Shown in pieces: positions 11,331 through 23,089 of a stretch of DNA of 64,000 bases (position 1 is the stretch's first letter; every line of letters starts with the position of its first letter). The position numbers and the translations under genes were made by a program. The stretch comes from Lentinus brumalis (lineage: Eukaryota > Basidiomycota > Agaricomycetes > Polyporales > Polyporaceae): contig MARA01000002.1 in the NCBI GenBank assembly GCA_001792895.1, positions 930,001 to 994,000 of the forward strand. The letters are read 5' to 3'. The notes under the pieces are model-generated. The model made no database searches. It had not been told where the DNA came from and saw only the letters and a program-made list of their open reading frames with translations.

Positions 11331-14300
11331 ATGGTATTGCCCCAGCTGTCCTCCTTCTTCTCCAACCAGACAGATGTTGACGACCAGCCTCCCCAGCAAG
11401 TCGGTCTCGACTCCATCACCCTTGGCCAGCTCAAGGCCATGGTCGGCTCCGCACCAAAGCCCAAGGTCTGCGTTTCCCACCTACCTGACTCCCGCCGCGA
11501 TTGACGCACCCCAACAAGTAGCAATCATTCTACGACTTCCGCTACGACGACGAGGACCATGTACTCAACGAGATCGAGGAGTTCTATTCCTACGTCGAGA
11601 TGCCCCAGGTCGCAGAGAACCTCAAGGCTTGGGAGGGCTCCTTTCCCGGAGGTCCGTGTCCATCCTCGCACAGCTGTGGGATCCTCTGACCCGTCGCAGA
11701 ATGGACTTCCAGCTCCTTCGCACAGCGCAAGACGCACGTAGAGGTCCTCCTCGAGAGCTTGGAGCATCGCGACGCTGAGATCCGCTTCACGAACGCCCGT
11801 CGCCTCTTTTACGTCCTCCAAGGTCATTCGTGATGTTTCCCCTGCATCGTGCCATCGCCTTACTCTGCCTCCAGGTACCTTTGCCGAGACAACGTCTCCT
11901 GAAGATCAGCTACATTGGATAATCGAGAACTGCAAGGTGGTCCGAGCCGCGAACGGCCTGAGCAATATCATCGAGGCAATCAAGATCGCCAGCTCAAAGC
12001 ATGACCTTCTTTGGTGAGCCATTATTCGTCTCTTCCGGTCGGTCCATTGTGAGATAATGCATAAAGTGGGTTTGTCACCCGTGCGAAGACGCGCCATCCC
12101 GTGGGTGCACCGTGCTTTGCCCTGGCGAGTTTGTATGACTCGGATGTCTTGCGCGAGACTGCGCGGAGACGCTACAATATAGCATTGTAAGCGTGCACAT
12201 TGTAAGCGGTTCGCCTCCCGCGGAACGCGGGTCCGAGCACCAAAGCAATGGGGTCCGCTCCGCTTGTTCTCTGGTAATGCGACCCACTTTGCTCAGCCGT
12301 CGGCGGTCCGAGCTGCTCTATTGGTGGTCCTTCCCATCTATGCTGCATTCGCTACATCCATGCATCGCTTCGCACAGTACTAATACCCGATGTAGTAGCC
12401 TATCAGATGCGGATGCCGCGCACTTCAACATCTCTTCCCAGGAGAAGGCGGACTTCATGGAGGAGGTGACTACGGAGCTATCAGTGTACCTAGGGATGCT
12501 TTATCACATGGTCGAGGTCTTCAAGGGACACGACGACTTTGCCGATGAGCTGAGTGAGCAATGCCATCTGCCGACGGGATACGACGCTGATCCCCTCCCG
12601 TCCATGGATTAGTGAGCCTCGAGCCGCCGCTGCCCGTATATCTATTCAACGTTGTGGCTGGTCTCCGGGACAAAAGCGCCAAGGGGTATCCTGTGAAGAA
12701 AGTAAGATCCTTCTCGAGACGCGTGATGTTATCGGATGAGTCTCATGGCCCGCGTCATTAGCTCCTCCTAGTCCTTTGGAAGACGATCCTGACGTGTTGT
12801 GGGGGTATCCGCGAGCTAGCCTCAGTGAAGAAACTCACGCGGGAGCTCGCGGGCCTTTCTCCAGTACGAGAAGAAGGTACGTTCCCTGCTGCGCGTCATC
12901 GATGTTCCTAGTTCTGACAGTTCCTCAGCGGTTCCTATCAAGGCCTCCCCAGTAGACCTGGAGCTGTTCCGCCAGGAAATCTCTGTGAAATATCCAACAT
13001 TCAACCCCAAACCCGTCACCGTACCTGCCTCGACACCCGTGACCACCGCGAAGCTCGCACAGGCATACTCGCCCATCCCCGTACGGCACCACTACGAGCA
13101 CGATGGCGGCGAGTCCCAGAACCACGACCAATCGCCCGGCGGCATGCCGCACCCATACAACTCCTCGCAGCCCGGATCTTCCTTCCGCTCTATGCCCCAG
13201 CCGGCCACTCCAGCTCCCTCGCCGCCGCCGTCCCCCAAGCCCAAGAAGCAGCAGTTCCAGACGGACCAGAACCGCCCATTCCTGTTCCCCTTCTCGCGCA
13301 CTCGCGTGGGCTACAATGACTCGCGTCTCGTCCCCTTCGCCATCGACGAGGCGGACAGACTATATGCGAAGCACATGTACGTCAGTTTGTCCCTGTGGCA
13401 GACGTGGAAGACGCGCGAAGAGTGCATCACTGTCGAGAGCGGTCTCGAGTACCTCCGGGGCTCCGAACGCCCCGGGGAGCCCAAAGTCGCTCCCATCGTG
13501 AGTCCAAGTCCCTTGACCGTAACAATGTGGCGCGGAGACGCTGATGAGATGCATGACGTCGCAGTCGTTGTCGCAGGAGGACGAGGAAGCCGGCGAGAGG
13601 CTGCCCGATGTAGCGCTGCTCGACGCGAAGATCGCGGAGGCGGAGAGGGCCATCGCAGAGGGCGAGACGACAGGCGAGAAGCGCCGCGCGATGGAACGCC
13701 GCGAAGACCTCATGCGTCTGAAACGGGTGGAACAGATCTATGTACGTACGCGCCGCCCTGAACGTCGTCTGAGTTCCGTCCCTCATCGTCCTCGGCTCAC
13801 TCGTACAGAGCGCCGTCCTGCCAGTGCTGTCCGGGTGGGTGCTCGTTTTGCTCAAGCTCCTCCTGGCAACCGCCTCGACTGTCAACAACGGCATGCCGCC
13901 TCCTGCGGGGGCTGGGGTGGGCTTCCCACCGGGTGTTGCGTCGCGTGAGTGTTGCGTAGTCTTGCATGGCTTGTGTACCTGATTTGGATGGTTGGTGACG
14001 CGCAGCGCTCGACCAGGCGCCCCCGAAACCTGCGACGCTTGACGAGACAGATGTGACGCGGCATCGCGAGATTACCTCCAAGGCGGTATCGGCCATCCTC
14101 CTTCTGACCTTGAAGTGGTTCAAGATGTCCCGTGAGTTATTGATAGTCATGGCGTACAGCCTCCGGTGTTCTCCAAGTTCTCATGATGGGGCCGGTGCGA
14201 CCACAGATGTGATGAAGTTCCACCATCTCGGACAGCTGCTGCTGGATACCAACTGTCTGCTTCTTATCCTGAAGATTTTCGGCCTCCAGGAAGTCTCGAC

Positions 14301-16035
14301 TGCGATCGTGTCCAAGGCAGATATGCCGGAGCACAAGTGAGTGCACGCACGTTCGGCGGGTGCAGTTCATAGATGACTGCACAACATCCATCCGCCGACA
14401 TCCGCCCCAACTTCTCCCTTGATACCTGATAATTGATACCTGCGCCCTAGCTTCTTCCGATACTGTCAAACACACTTTGCGCGACGGTCCGAGCACAGCG
14501 GTCCGGACGACCACATGCAGCGCGCATCGCGCCAGACCATCGTCCGGACGACCATCCTCCCGAATGGGCAGAAGCACGAGGAGGAGGTCGACCTGTTGAC
14601 CGACTTCTCGTGGCGCAACTTCTTCTCCACGATCAACTTTGCCAAGATTATGCAGAAGCTCTCCAAGCACCGGTCGCATCGCATCCGCATGCTCGTGCAA
14701 TACAAGAGTTCCGTGAGTCGTCCTGATCGCCGGTTCTGCATGAGTCTGTGAGTGGTCATCGGAAAGCTAACCGGAGTGGGCGGCAGGCGGTGTTGAAGCG
14801 GATGCTGAAGGTGCAGCACCCCATGCTGCAGCTGCATGTCCTCAAGTTGATCAAGAGCCAAGTTCCGTTCTGTGGGCGGAAATGGCGACAGTGTACGTCG
14901 CGCCTGTCGTTCCGCTTGCCGGCGGCAGTGTCACTCAACGTTTGCCTTTGCGCATTCAGCGAACATGCAGGTCATCACGGCTATCTACCTCAACTGCAGG
15001 CCCGACCTCCGAGATGAGTGGTTGACAGGCATCGAGGTCGACGACGTGTACGACGCGCAGGTCAGTCGTGGGCTGGAGTGGCCATTGAAGTTTGTTGAAC
15101 TTACCTCATGCGCAGGCGCAAGAGCAAGCGTTACGACACCTGGTGAAGTTCTGTACGTACTCTGCGCTGCCCTATTCGTCCGCGGAAGTCGCTCATGACA
15201 AGCCTGACTGCCCGCCGCAGACAACAGCAAACGCTATGGAGTCCAGACGACACCCCAGTCAACCGCACACCGCCGAGCCGCGAGCATGTCGCACTCCCTC
15301 GACGGCCTGCACCCCGGCCCGGAGCTCTCAGGCATGCTGCGGCCCGTGCAGACCCCGAACACGGTCGATGCGGACGTCTTCCCCCCGCTCCGCGCGCAGA
15401 CGACGGAACCGTCGATCTTCCTCCCGTACGTCACCGAGGACATTGCCTTTGAGGAGGAGTATGAGGAGTACCTCCGGTGGTCCGACTCGCACTCGAACGC
15501 GAGCTCGCAGGCGTCGTCCGCGTGGGCGCGCCTGCCCGAGCTCGTACACGACATCGCCGACAGCATCAGCGACAGCGAGAGCATTGTCTCGATGGGGGAA
15601 CTCAACGACGACACGCGGCTGGATGTCGGCAAGGAAGCGCGGGACGTGCCCGACGAGAACGTCAACAACTGGGAGGTAAGCGTTGTTTTCGCCCTGCGTG
15701 TTGTCTGCCTTCCCACCGTCACTTCCGCTGCTGAACGGGCCCGAACAGCACATGAGCCCCAAAACTATGGCTGCGCTCACGAAGTCGCCTGCGCACCGGC
15801 GGTCGAGCTCTGGGTCTGGCAGCCTCCGGCCTGTCTTGCCGTTCGAGCTCGACGAGGGCACGGCGATCGACGACGAGGACGACGAGGAGGAGCTCGGGCC
15901 GATGCCGAAGGAGCCTTCTGGGCCGTTCCAATCAGGCGGGGGAGTGGACGAAGTCGAGTATGCGTATGGGTAAGTACCTTTTGCTCTTTTGGAAGTGCAT
16001 GAGACTGGTGCTGACGAGGCCGCTGTAGTGTATGA
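11331..16035 (+). CDS. FAR11: FAR11 / STRIP homologue, STRIPAK complex subunit
   Basis: A 19-exon model closes exactly at 1071 aa: join(11331..11465, 11522..11651, 11700..11822, 11875..12013, 12396..12553, 12613..12701, 12762..12876, 12929..13497, 13565..13741, 13809..13944, 14006..14131, 14207..14336, 14451..14712, 14787..14892, 14960..15060, 15116..15152, 15221..15675, 15749..15969, 16029..16035). The N-terminal part (SFYDFRYDDEDHVLNEIEEFY, LEHRDAEIRFTNARRLFYVL) fits the N1221 domain. The later part (SLWQTWKTREEC, TSKAVSAILLLTLKWFKMSR, LLLDTNCLLLILKIFGLQ) fits the DUF3402-type domain. Together these define Far11/STRIP1/2, a scaffold of the STRIPAK phosphatase-kinase complex that controls hyphal fusion, septation and sexual development in fungi. 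The last exon codes only the end of a Gly codon, Val and the stop. Intron 4 is unusually long (382 nt). Confidence 0.88.
12014..12395 (+). other. Oversized intron in FAR11
   Basis: 382 nt between a GTGAG donor and a TAG acceptor, where the other introns of this gene are about 48-114 nt. No clear terminal repeats, open frame or snoRNA boxes were recognised by eye. Confidence 0.55.
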
Positions 16036-16349
16036 TACCTCATGACTGTTACGGAATTGTGTTCTGCTGCGATGTATATTATGTTAGACATGTTTCTCCT
16101 ACACGTACGATTGCGTTCGCGCAAAACAATACTGTTATCAGGCGTTGTGAATGCCTTTCGTCCACAACGCCGCCAACGCGTCGCTCTGACCGATGACACG
16201 ACGCGTCGCGACGCGCGTGAAGGCGCGTCGAGTTGCGTCTCACGTGACCGTGTTGATGCCATCGTGGGAAGAGTGGTTTCGTCCTTGATTCGGAGTTAAT
16301 ACGACCGGGGCGTCGACTTCGACCGCAGCTGCCTTGTTGCGACGCGACC
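16036..16349. promoter_or_regulatory. Upstream region of member B with two ACGCGT boxes
   Basis: 314 bp between the FAR11 stop and the member B start. ACGCGT occurs at 16176-16181 and 16201-16206, 144-174 bp upstream of the start codon. The second sits in a run alternating GACGCG and CGCGTC. Confidence 0.35.
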
Positions 16350-17755
16350 ATGAACCAGAACAACCCGAACCAGGTGCCAATGCAGAATGGCCTCATGAAC
16401 GCGCTGATGGGCTACTTGCAGCCCCAAGCTCAAGTTCAAGGTGGCGCGGCGCCTATGCAAACCTTCCCGCAGTTCCAACAGCAACAACCTGTACTATGGC
16501 CGGGATGGCAGCCACAGGGGAACGTAGCTGTTCCCGGAGGAGCGCAATACATGCAGCAGTGGGCTGCTCAACCCGCGGCACCACAACAACAGGCCGTCCC
16601 AGCGGCAGCCCAGCCTCCTTCGGCGAATGAGATTGCCGCAGCAGTGGCAGCGGCTGTACAGCCACTCCTACAGGATAAGCATGCTTCCCCAGTGGGCTCC
16701 AAGGCAAACGACGAGACGATCCTCATTGAGGCTTTGAGGAAAGCCAAAGTGGATGGCCTGACGCCTCGTCAAGGTCTGGAGAAGCTGCACAACGTCAGTG
16801 AGTTCCGTGAAAGTTCGCCTGATGCCCAGGTCCTCACACCAAGTTGCAGGTCAATGACCATACTGAGACAGGTAACGGGCACTGTGCCATGCGTCCACAG
16901 CGCGCTCAACGTGATACGCAGGGTGGAAGAACTACTTCCTCGACCATCTAGAGAGGCTGTACCCCAAGGTGTACCGTGCCAGTGTGCGTCCATCTGTGCC
17001 ATACGTCGAGGTGCCCCGCCTTCCTTCCATATCTCGCAATCAAGCGGGCCCGTCATCTGCGTCTAGTCGGTGAGTCTTGTATCTGACATCCAGCGTTCGA
17101 GTGTTGACGCTGTGCGCAGGAAGGGCAGGTCGCGGTCTCCCTCGCGCCATAATCCGCCTGCGATCACGCGTGTCAGAACTGGCTCACACGAGCCTCCATC
17201 ATCTCTGCCTCGTCGACGCATCAACAATGATGCCTCTCCGTCCCGTAGCTATGCCGCACGAGAAACAGGGGGCCATGAAATGCCCTCTTCGCCGTCGGCC
17301 GCCCGGTCAAAGAGAGGTGGACCGGTGACTGACTTCCACGCCGGCACGCAAATTCCGCCTTTGACCGTATATTCGAAGCCCAAGGCACCACTTCACAAAC
17401 CAGGAAATAATCGATTCACCGACGATGACAAGGTTTTCTTGATTCATTACCTCAGGTGGCGTCTGCGACGCGAAGGTCCCATTCCTACTAGGGCTGTCCT
17501 TTATGCTGAGTTGGCTGAACAGGTACAGCGCACAGTTGATATGTGCTCAGGCTCATGCTGAATGATCTCTGCGTTGTAGACACCTCACCGCGATGCGGAA
17601 GCATGGAAGAGGCATTGGGACGATCATCCCCAATTGCCGGACCGCATCCTCATTGAAGCCCGAAACCGGCTCAATGACAATGTCGACGACCAGACCGTAT
17701 CCGCCGCTTCTTCACGGTCTCAGATTGTTCGAGACGAATCTTCCAATGACGAGGG

Positions 17756-17788
<33 letters not shown>

Positions 17789-18472
17789 GGCCGATGGTGA
17801 GGATGAAGACGAAGAAGAGGCCGAAGTCCGCCCAGCGGACCACTCGCCTGCCAACGCAACAACCAAAGGGAAGGGGAAGAAGCCGCGGAAGGAGGTCGCG
17901 CGGGTGAAGGTCACTGAGAGCGACCTCCGCGGGATGGCAAAATACTGGGCGGAGAGGGACGCGAGCTGGGACAGCTACCGATCGGTGTCCGCACGCTGGG
18001 CGGAATTTGCGAAAATCGTGCGCACTGTTGCTAAACGCTCACCCGTGAAGGCAGTCTCATTCAACCCGCTTCGCTTTTGCAGAACACGAAAAGGTCGTTG
18101 AGCGCGTGGATCAACGTATATAACAAACGAGGAAAGGGTGCATTGCCTTCCTTAAAGAATTCTCCTTCAATTCCTTCACTGATAGTTCCTGCTTGCGCGA
18201 CAGTGATCGAGAAATATAAGGAGGCGTACCTGTTGCAACATGCGGAGGAAGAGAAGCCCCGTATATCGCCTACGCCTCCCCGTCCTCCAACAACTGGCAG
18301 TTCTGCATCACACTCGCAAGCTGCCAGTGCTGAGCTGCGTAGTACAGAGGGACGCGCGAGTACTTCGCAAAAACGCTCAGTGGAGACGAGACCGGCTGCG
18401 CGCGACCCGTCCTCCACTCAGAAACGAGTTAAACGCGAGGAGCCGGAATACATCGACCTGACATCCGACTAG
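16350..18472 (+). CDS. Q-rich Rap1-Myb/SANT-like family protein, member B
   Basis: Model: join(16350..16793, 16850..16871, 16922..17069, 17120..17522, 17580..18017, 18083..18137, 18204..18472), 592 aa, intact. The N-terminus (1-110) is rich in Q, P, A and M. It is followed by DETILIEALRKAKVDGLTPR, then VNDHTETGWKNYFLDHLERLY across exons 2-3, then KRGGPVTDFHAGTQIPP. The Myb-like domain begins RFTDDDKVFLIHYLRWRL and ends TPHRDAEAWKRHW. A GATGAC repeat (17755-17788) codes an Asp run in the acidic linker. The second module begins VTESDLRGMAKYW. The protein ends VKREEPEYIDLTSD, a SUMO consensus site next to an IDLT-type SUMO-interaction motif. First of three tandem copies. Nuclear or chromatin function is inferred from domain character only. 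Confidence 0.78.
17755..17788 (+). repeat. GATGAC hexanucleotide repeat in coding sequence
   Basis: About five and a half consecutive GATGAC units in frame in member B, encoding an Asp run in the acidic linker between the Myb-like domain and the second module. Confidence 0.85.
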
Positions 18473-18751
18473 GAGGTCAAACGTCGAATATATATATGGG
18501 GATCATATTTTGGTGATTTTTGATTATCTGCCCTGTTGTTTGTTTATGAATATCTGCTGTACATTACCTGGTTTCCGGCATGTACACAGTGTCGGTCGCC
18601 AGAGATTCGCGGTATGTAGTAGTATGTAGCAGACTCGACATCAATCGAGATCCAAGTTTGCGACGACGCCGCGTCGCGCGCGCTTGCGTGGCTGGTTGAC
18701 TGTGACCGCCACCCATTTACCTGTACCCCGCGACCCTGCGATGAAAACGAC

Positions 18752-20445
18752 ATGAACCAAAACAACTTCAACAACTTCAACCAGCTGAACGCTCAAGGCG
18801 TCCCCACGATGATGAACCAGCCAGCGTTCTTCTCGGGACAACTGGGCCAGACGCAGGGCGCACCCATGCAGATGCAGCAACTACAGCAGCAGCAGCAGCA
18901 GCAGCACATGGGAATGCAGTTCGCATGGCCAGGATGGTCCCCTATGATGAACGGTCAGCAATGGGCGCAACCCCCACCTCAAGGTGCAATGGCTCAAATG
19001 CCACGGTTTGCGCAAGGACCTTCGCAGACGTCTGTCGTAGACATCACTGCCGCCATTGCCGCCGCTGTGCGCCCTATCCTGCAGGAGAACAGGTCCACGC
19101 CTGCGGGCTCATACCCTGAAGATGAGCGGACGCTCATCGCCGCGTTGAGGAGGGGACGTGCGGAAGGCTTGACTACGCGTCAAGCCATCGAAAAACTGCA
19201 TAATGTGCGTAAACGTCCGGGTAACTCTGCGCGGTACACTGACCCTCTTACGCTCTCGAAGGTGAATAATCATACTGCAGCCTGTAAGTACTTGATGGCC
19301 CGACGTTTGACGGAGTGCACATTCTGACTACCGATCGCCGCGGTCATCGTCTCTACTAGCTTGGAAAGATTTTTATTTGGACCATGACAGGAAAATATTT
19401 CCGAAAGTTTACGGGCTCTCCGCGAGCTCAACTTCATCAGTGTCTCATCGCGATGGCCGCGCAGACCTCGCTCGGTGCGCTGTTATCCGCGTCGATGCGA
19501 GAACCTTGCTGACTGACAACTATTTCGTGCTGCAGTCCCGGCCAAAGGAGCTACTCTTCTGGATACCATCGCAGTACTGATAGCCAGGCGAACTCTTCTC
19601 GCAGTCTGTCGTCCAAGAAAAAGAATGCTGAGCTGCTCGATAAAGCTTTGGCACAGGCAAAGAAGCGGCGGCGCGTTGAGGAACAGTCCGAGTCGGAGTC
19701 CTCCAGCGAGGAAGAGGAGAACGCTGAAGGAGAGGAAGGGACAGAAGACGAGGACAATGATCAGAGCTCAGAAGACGAAGCCAACGCAGGAGGCACCTCT
19801 CGTGCGGCCCCGTCTACCCGCCGTCGCCGCGGTCGCACTACCCATGGCATCAGGGTCACGGAGGACGACCTCCGCGCCATGGCGAAGTATAAGGCGGAGA
19901 GGCTGCACAGGTGGTCCGACTACCCCTCCAAACAAGGGGCTTGGAAGGAGTTCTCCGAGAGACCTGGGGTTCGTCGAACACATGATGTCGGGATCAGCCA
20001 TTTACTGACCTCACTGCGCGTACAGAACGAGAAGAGAACTGTGAACGCTTGGACCTGCGCGGCGCGCGACCATGCGAGCAGTCAGTAGCTGATACAACCC
20101 TCCTCCCGCGTTCCCGGTTAACCGAACATGTCTGTTTCAGAGCTGGAATTCTATCTCCAGCAGTATCTCGCTGACGAACAAGCCTCGGAATCAGGTGCTG
20201 AATCGACACCCCCACAGCAGGACGACAGCAGGACTTCATCGAGGGCGAGCTCTCGCGCCTCGAGCCAACAGACTGAAACAGAAGAGACTACCTCGCGCAA
20301 ACGCCCCGCTGAATCGTCAACTAGATCAGACAGTATCGATTCTGAATCGGCTGCGAAGCGGGCCAAGCACGACGAGCCAGCGGGGCTGACACAAGCAGAC
20401 GCCGAAGAGTATGAGGACGATATCGTCGAGGTACCTCGACAGTGA
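18752..20445 (+). CDS. Family member C, lacking the central Myb-like domain
   Basis: Model: join(18752..19204, 19262..19283, 19360..19474, 19536..19968, 20026..20080, 20141..20445), 460 aa, intact. The N-terminus contains a polyQ run (CAG repeat near 18889). The helical motif DERTLIAALRRGRAEGLTTR and the exon 2-3 segment VNNHTAASWKDFYLDHDRK are present. The protein then passes from SRSLSSKKK straight to NAELLDKALAQAKKR. In neighbour D the same two flanking sequences enclose the entire Myb-like domain and one intron. The second W-rich module (VTEDDLRAMAKYKAERLHRW, then NEKRTVNAWTCAARDHAS) is kept. It ends DDIVEVPRQ. The start lies 279 bp after the B stop, the same spacing as C to D. Confidence 0.75.
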
Positions 20446-20724
20446 AGGAGCCGTGGGTGTGTTTCGAAGCGGACACCGGACTGCCAGTATGTAATCAGAT
20501 GTAGCGCATACTCACCTATACTCGCCGATTGCTCAGCCAGCCGACGGGATACTTATGGTGCTTCAAGCGATCGCACAAGGTAACTATCGCGGAAGCAATT
20601 TCGGTATCAATCAAGGTTAAGGTTCACGACGACACCGAGGGCCGCAGCTGCTCTCTACATACAACCACCATCTGCTATTGATCAATACCGCTCACTTGCC
20701 ACGTCCCCCGACCATGAAGCAGCC

Positions 20725-22868
20725 ATGAATCAGAACCGATACAACCAGTCGAATGCTCAAGGCTCCCCGATGACGTTCTTTCCGGGACAGGTGGGGCAGG
20801 GACAAGGGCTACCCATGCCGACGCAGCAACCGCATGCGCAGCCTCCCGGGATGCAGTTTGTGTGGCCGGGCCCGGGATGGCCACACATGACGATGAATGG
20901 CCAGCAATGGCCGCAACCACCAATGCAAGGTGGGACAGCGACTCAAATGGCGCACTTCGCGCCAGGACCTTCGGGGCCGTCCGCCGCGGAAATCGCTGTC
21001 GCCGTTGCTGCCGCTATGCGGCAGGAGTCCAACTATACACCTGCGGGCTCGGATCCTGAAGACGAGCGGATTCTCATCACCGCACTGAAGAAGGGATACG
21101 CAGAGGGCTTGACTACACGCCCAATTTTGATGAGGCTCCATAATGTGCGTACATACATGCGCGTTACCTTGTACGTTGAACTGACATTGATCCTGAACAC
21201 TCAGGTGAACAACCACACTGAGAGTTGTGAGTAGTGTCCCAACTCATGGCGGAGTGCTGGTCTTGCTGGTTGACACGCTCTGCATCAGCCTGGAGGGACT
21301 TCTATCTGGACCATGACAAGAGATTATTGTCGAAAATATATGGGTTCGCGATTCCAAGCTCACTGACCACTCGTCGTGATGGCGGTCGCGATGTCGCTGA
21401 GTACGTTCTTTCCTGTCTGAATTGACTGCGAGAGATACGCTGACCAGTACTCAATCCGAGCTGTAGTCCCGAACAAAGCAGACATCACCCACTACCAAGA
21501 AGGAAGGGAGCAGAATCAGCGAGCAGCAAGAGGACCTCGAATTCTCGTCTCAATATTAGTACGCCCGATAGCCTTATATCTCGACACCATCGCGGTACTG
21601 GTAGCCAGTCGCAGCCTTCTCGTAGTCTATCATCCAAGCGCCGCGACCCTGACAACGTGGCAGACTCGTCTCCGTTGCCGCAAAGATCAAAACGCGGGGG
21701 TCCCGTGGACGAGTACCATGCCGGAACGTACATACCTCCCTTCTGTGGTTCGAAGAAGCCCAAGGCACCCCGTCGCATATTCGGAGACGAAAGGTTCAAG
21801 TTCAGAGACGAAGATAAGATTTTTCTCATACATTATCTGCGCTGGAGGGTACAACAAGGCGAGGTTCCGGGAAAATTGCAAGTCTTCGAGGAGCTGGCGC
21901 AGCAAGTGAGCTTAACCCCATGACCGTGCCTTGCTTCGTTCTATCCTCACACAATCTATCAGACCCATCATAGCGCCGACGCGTGGAAGAGGCACTGGCA
22001 GCAGAACGCTGAATTGCCTGACAGATTGCTGGCGCAAGCAAAGAAGCGGTCCGCGGAGGAGCAGCTCGAGCCGGAGCCGTCCAGAGACGAGGAGGGCGAA
22101 GGAGAGGAGGATGAAGGCGGAGAAGACGACGAGGACGGTGAAGAGAGTCCCGGTGACGAGGACATGTCCCAAGCTACCCGTGGTGACCGTGCTCATACTC
22201 GTCGCCGTCGCCGCAGTGGTCGCGTGAAGTTGGGTGTAAAGGTCACGGAGGATGACCTCCGCGCTATGGCGCAGTACAAGGCGGAAAGGCTGGACGCTTG
22301 GTCGGACTTTCCGAGCAAGCAGGGAGCCTGGCAGGAGTTTTACGAGAGACCAGGGGTGCGTAACCTGAGTCCTCTTGGATAATGCCCATGGACTGCTGAT
22401 CATACACATGCAGAATGAGAAAAGATCACTCAACGCTTGGTTCTGCGCTGCGCGTGACCATGCGGAAGGTCGGTAGCTACCTCGTTGCCACTCTGTCCTT
22501 CTTCTGATACACATAGGGCATTCCAACTTCCAGAATTGCGAGAGTATCTGCAAGAGTACCTCGCTGATGAGCAGGAGTCACAGTCGGATAAAGAAGTTCA
22601 ACCCACACCTCCACAGCAAGACGATGACGAACCGTCATCCCCATTGAGCTCGAGTCGCGCTGTGAGCCAACAAACTGAGCCGAAAGTCACCACTCTTCGG
22701 AAACGGCACGCTGAACCGACGAACGAGTCAGATGGTGTGGCACCAGCTGCGAAGCGTGCTAGGCAAGAGGCAGGTATCAAGCACGACGGGCCGAATCTGG
22801 AGCCCAAAGCAGAGGACGTCAAAGAGGATGAGGACGAACCGGAGGTTATCGAGATTCCCCGCCCATGA
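20725..22868 (+). CDS. Q-rich Rap1-Myb/SANT-like family protein, member D
   Basis: Model: join(20725..21144, 21205..21226, 21289..21400, 21467..21905, 21963..22355, 22414..22468, 22534..22868), 591 aa, intact. Order: Q/M/P-rich N-terminus, DERILITALKKGYAEGLTTR, VNNHTESSWRDFYLDHDKR, SRSLSSKRR linker, KRGGPVDEYHAGTYIPPF, and a Myb-like domain (FRDEDKIFLIHYLRWRV ... HHSADAWKRHW). It continues with an acidic stretch, a second module (VTEDDLRAMAQYKAERLDAW, NEKRSLNAWFCAARDHAE), an LREYLQEYLADEQ helix and an acidic tail ending EPEVIEIPRP. It is the closest relative of C within the window. It converges on UBA1, with the stop codons 221 bp apart. Confidence 0.78.
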
Positions 22869-23089
22869 ACGAGATGGAGATCACAGGATGGATACCCCCA
22901 CTGTACTGCAAAGAAGACGCGGGTCCCAGCATTATTGGTTGTATTGCTTGCTCTGGTTGCTGTGTATCTGAATGCAATGTACTCGTTCGTCGTAGTTGAC
23001 CGGAATGCTGTCGTTATAGCTACATGATGACTGGACTTCTATATATCATAGTACACGTCACGTTCTTCTTCCATAAAACACACAACCAC

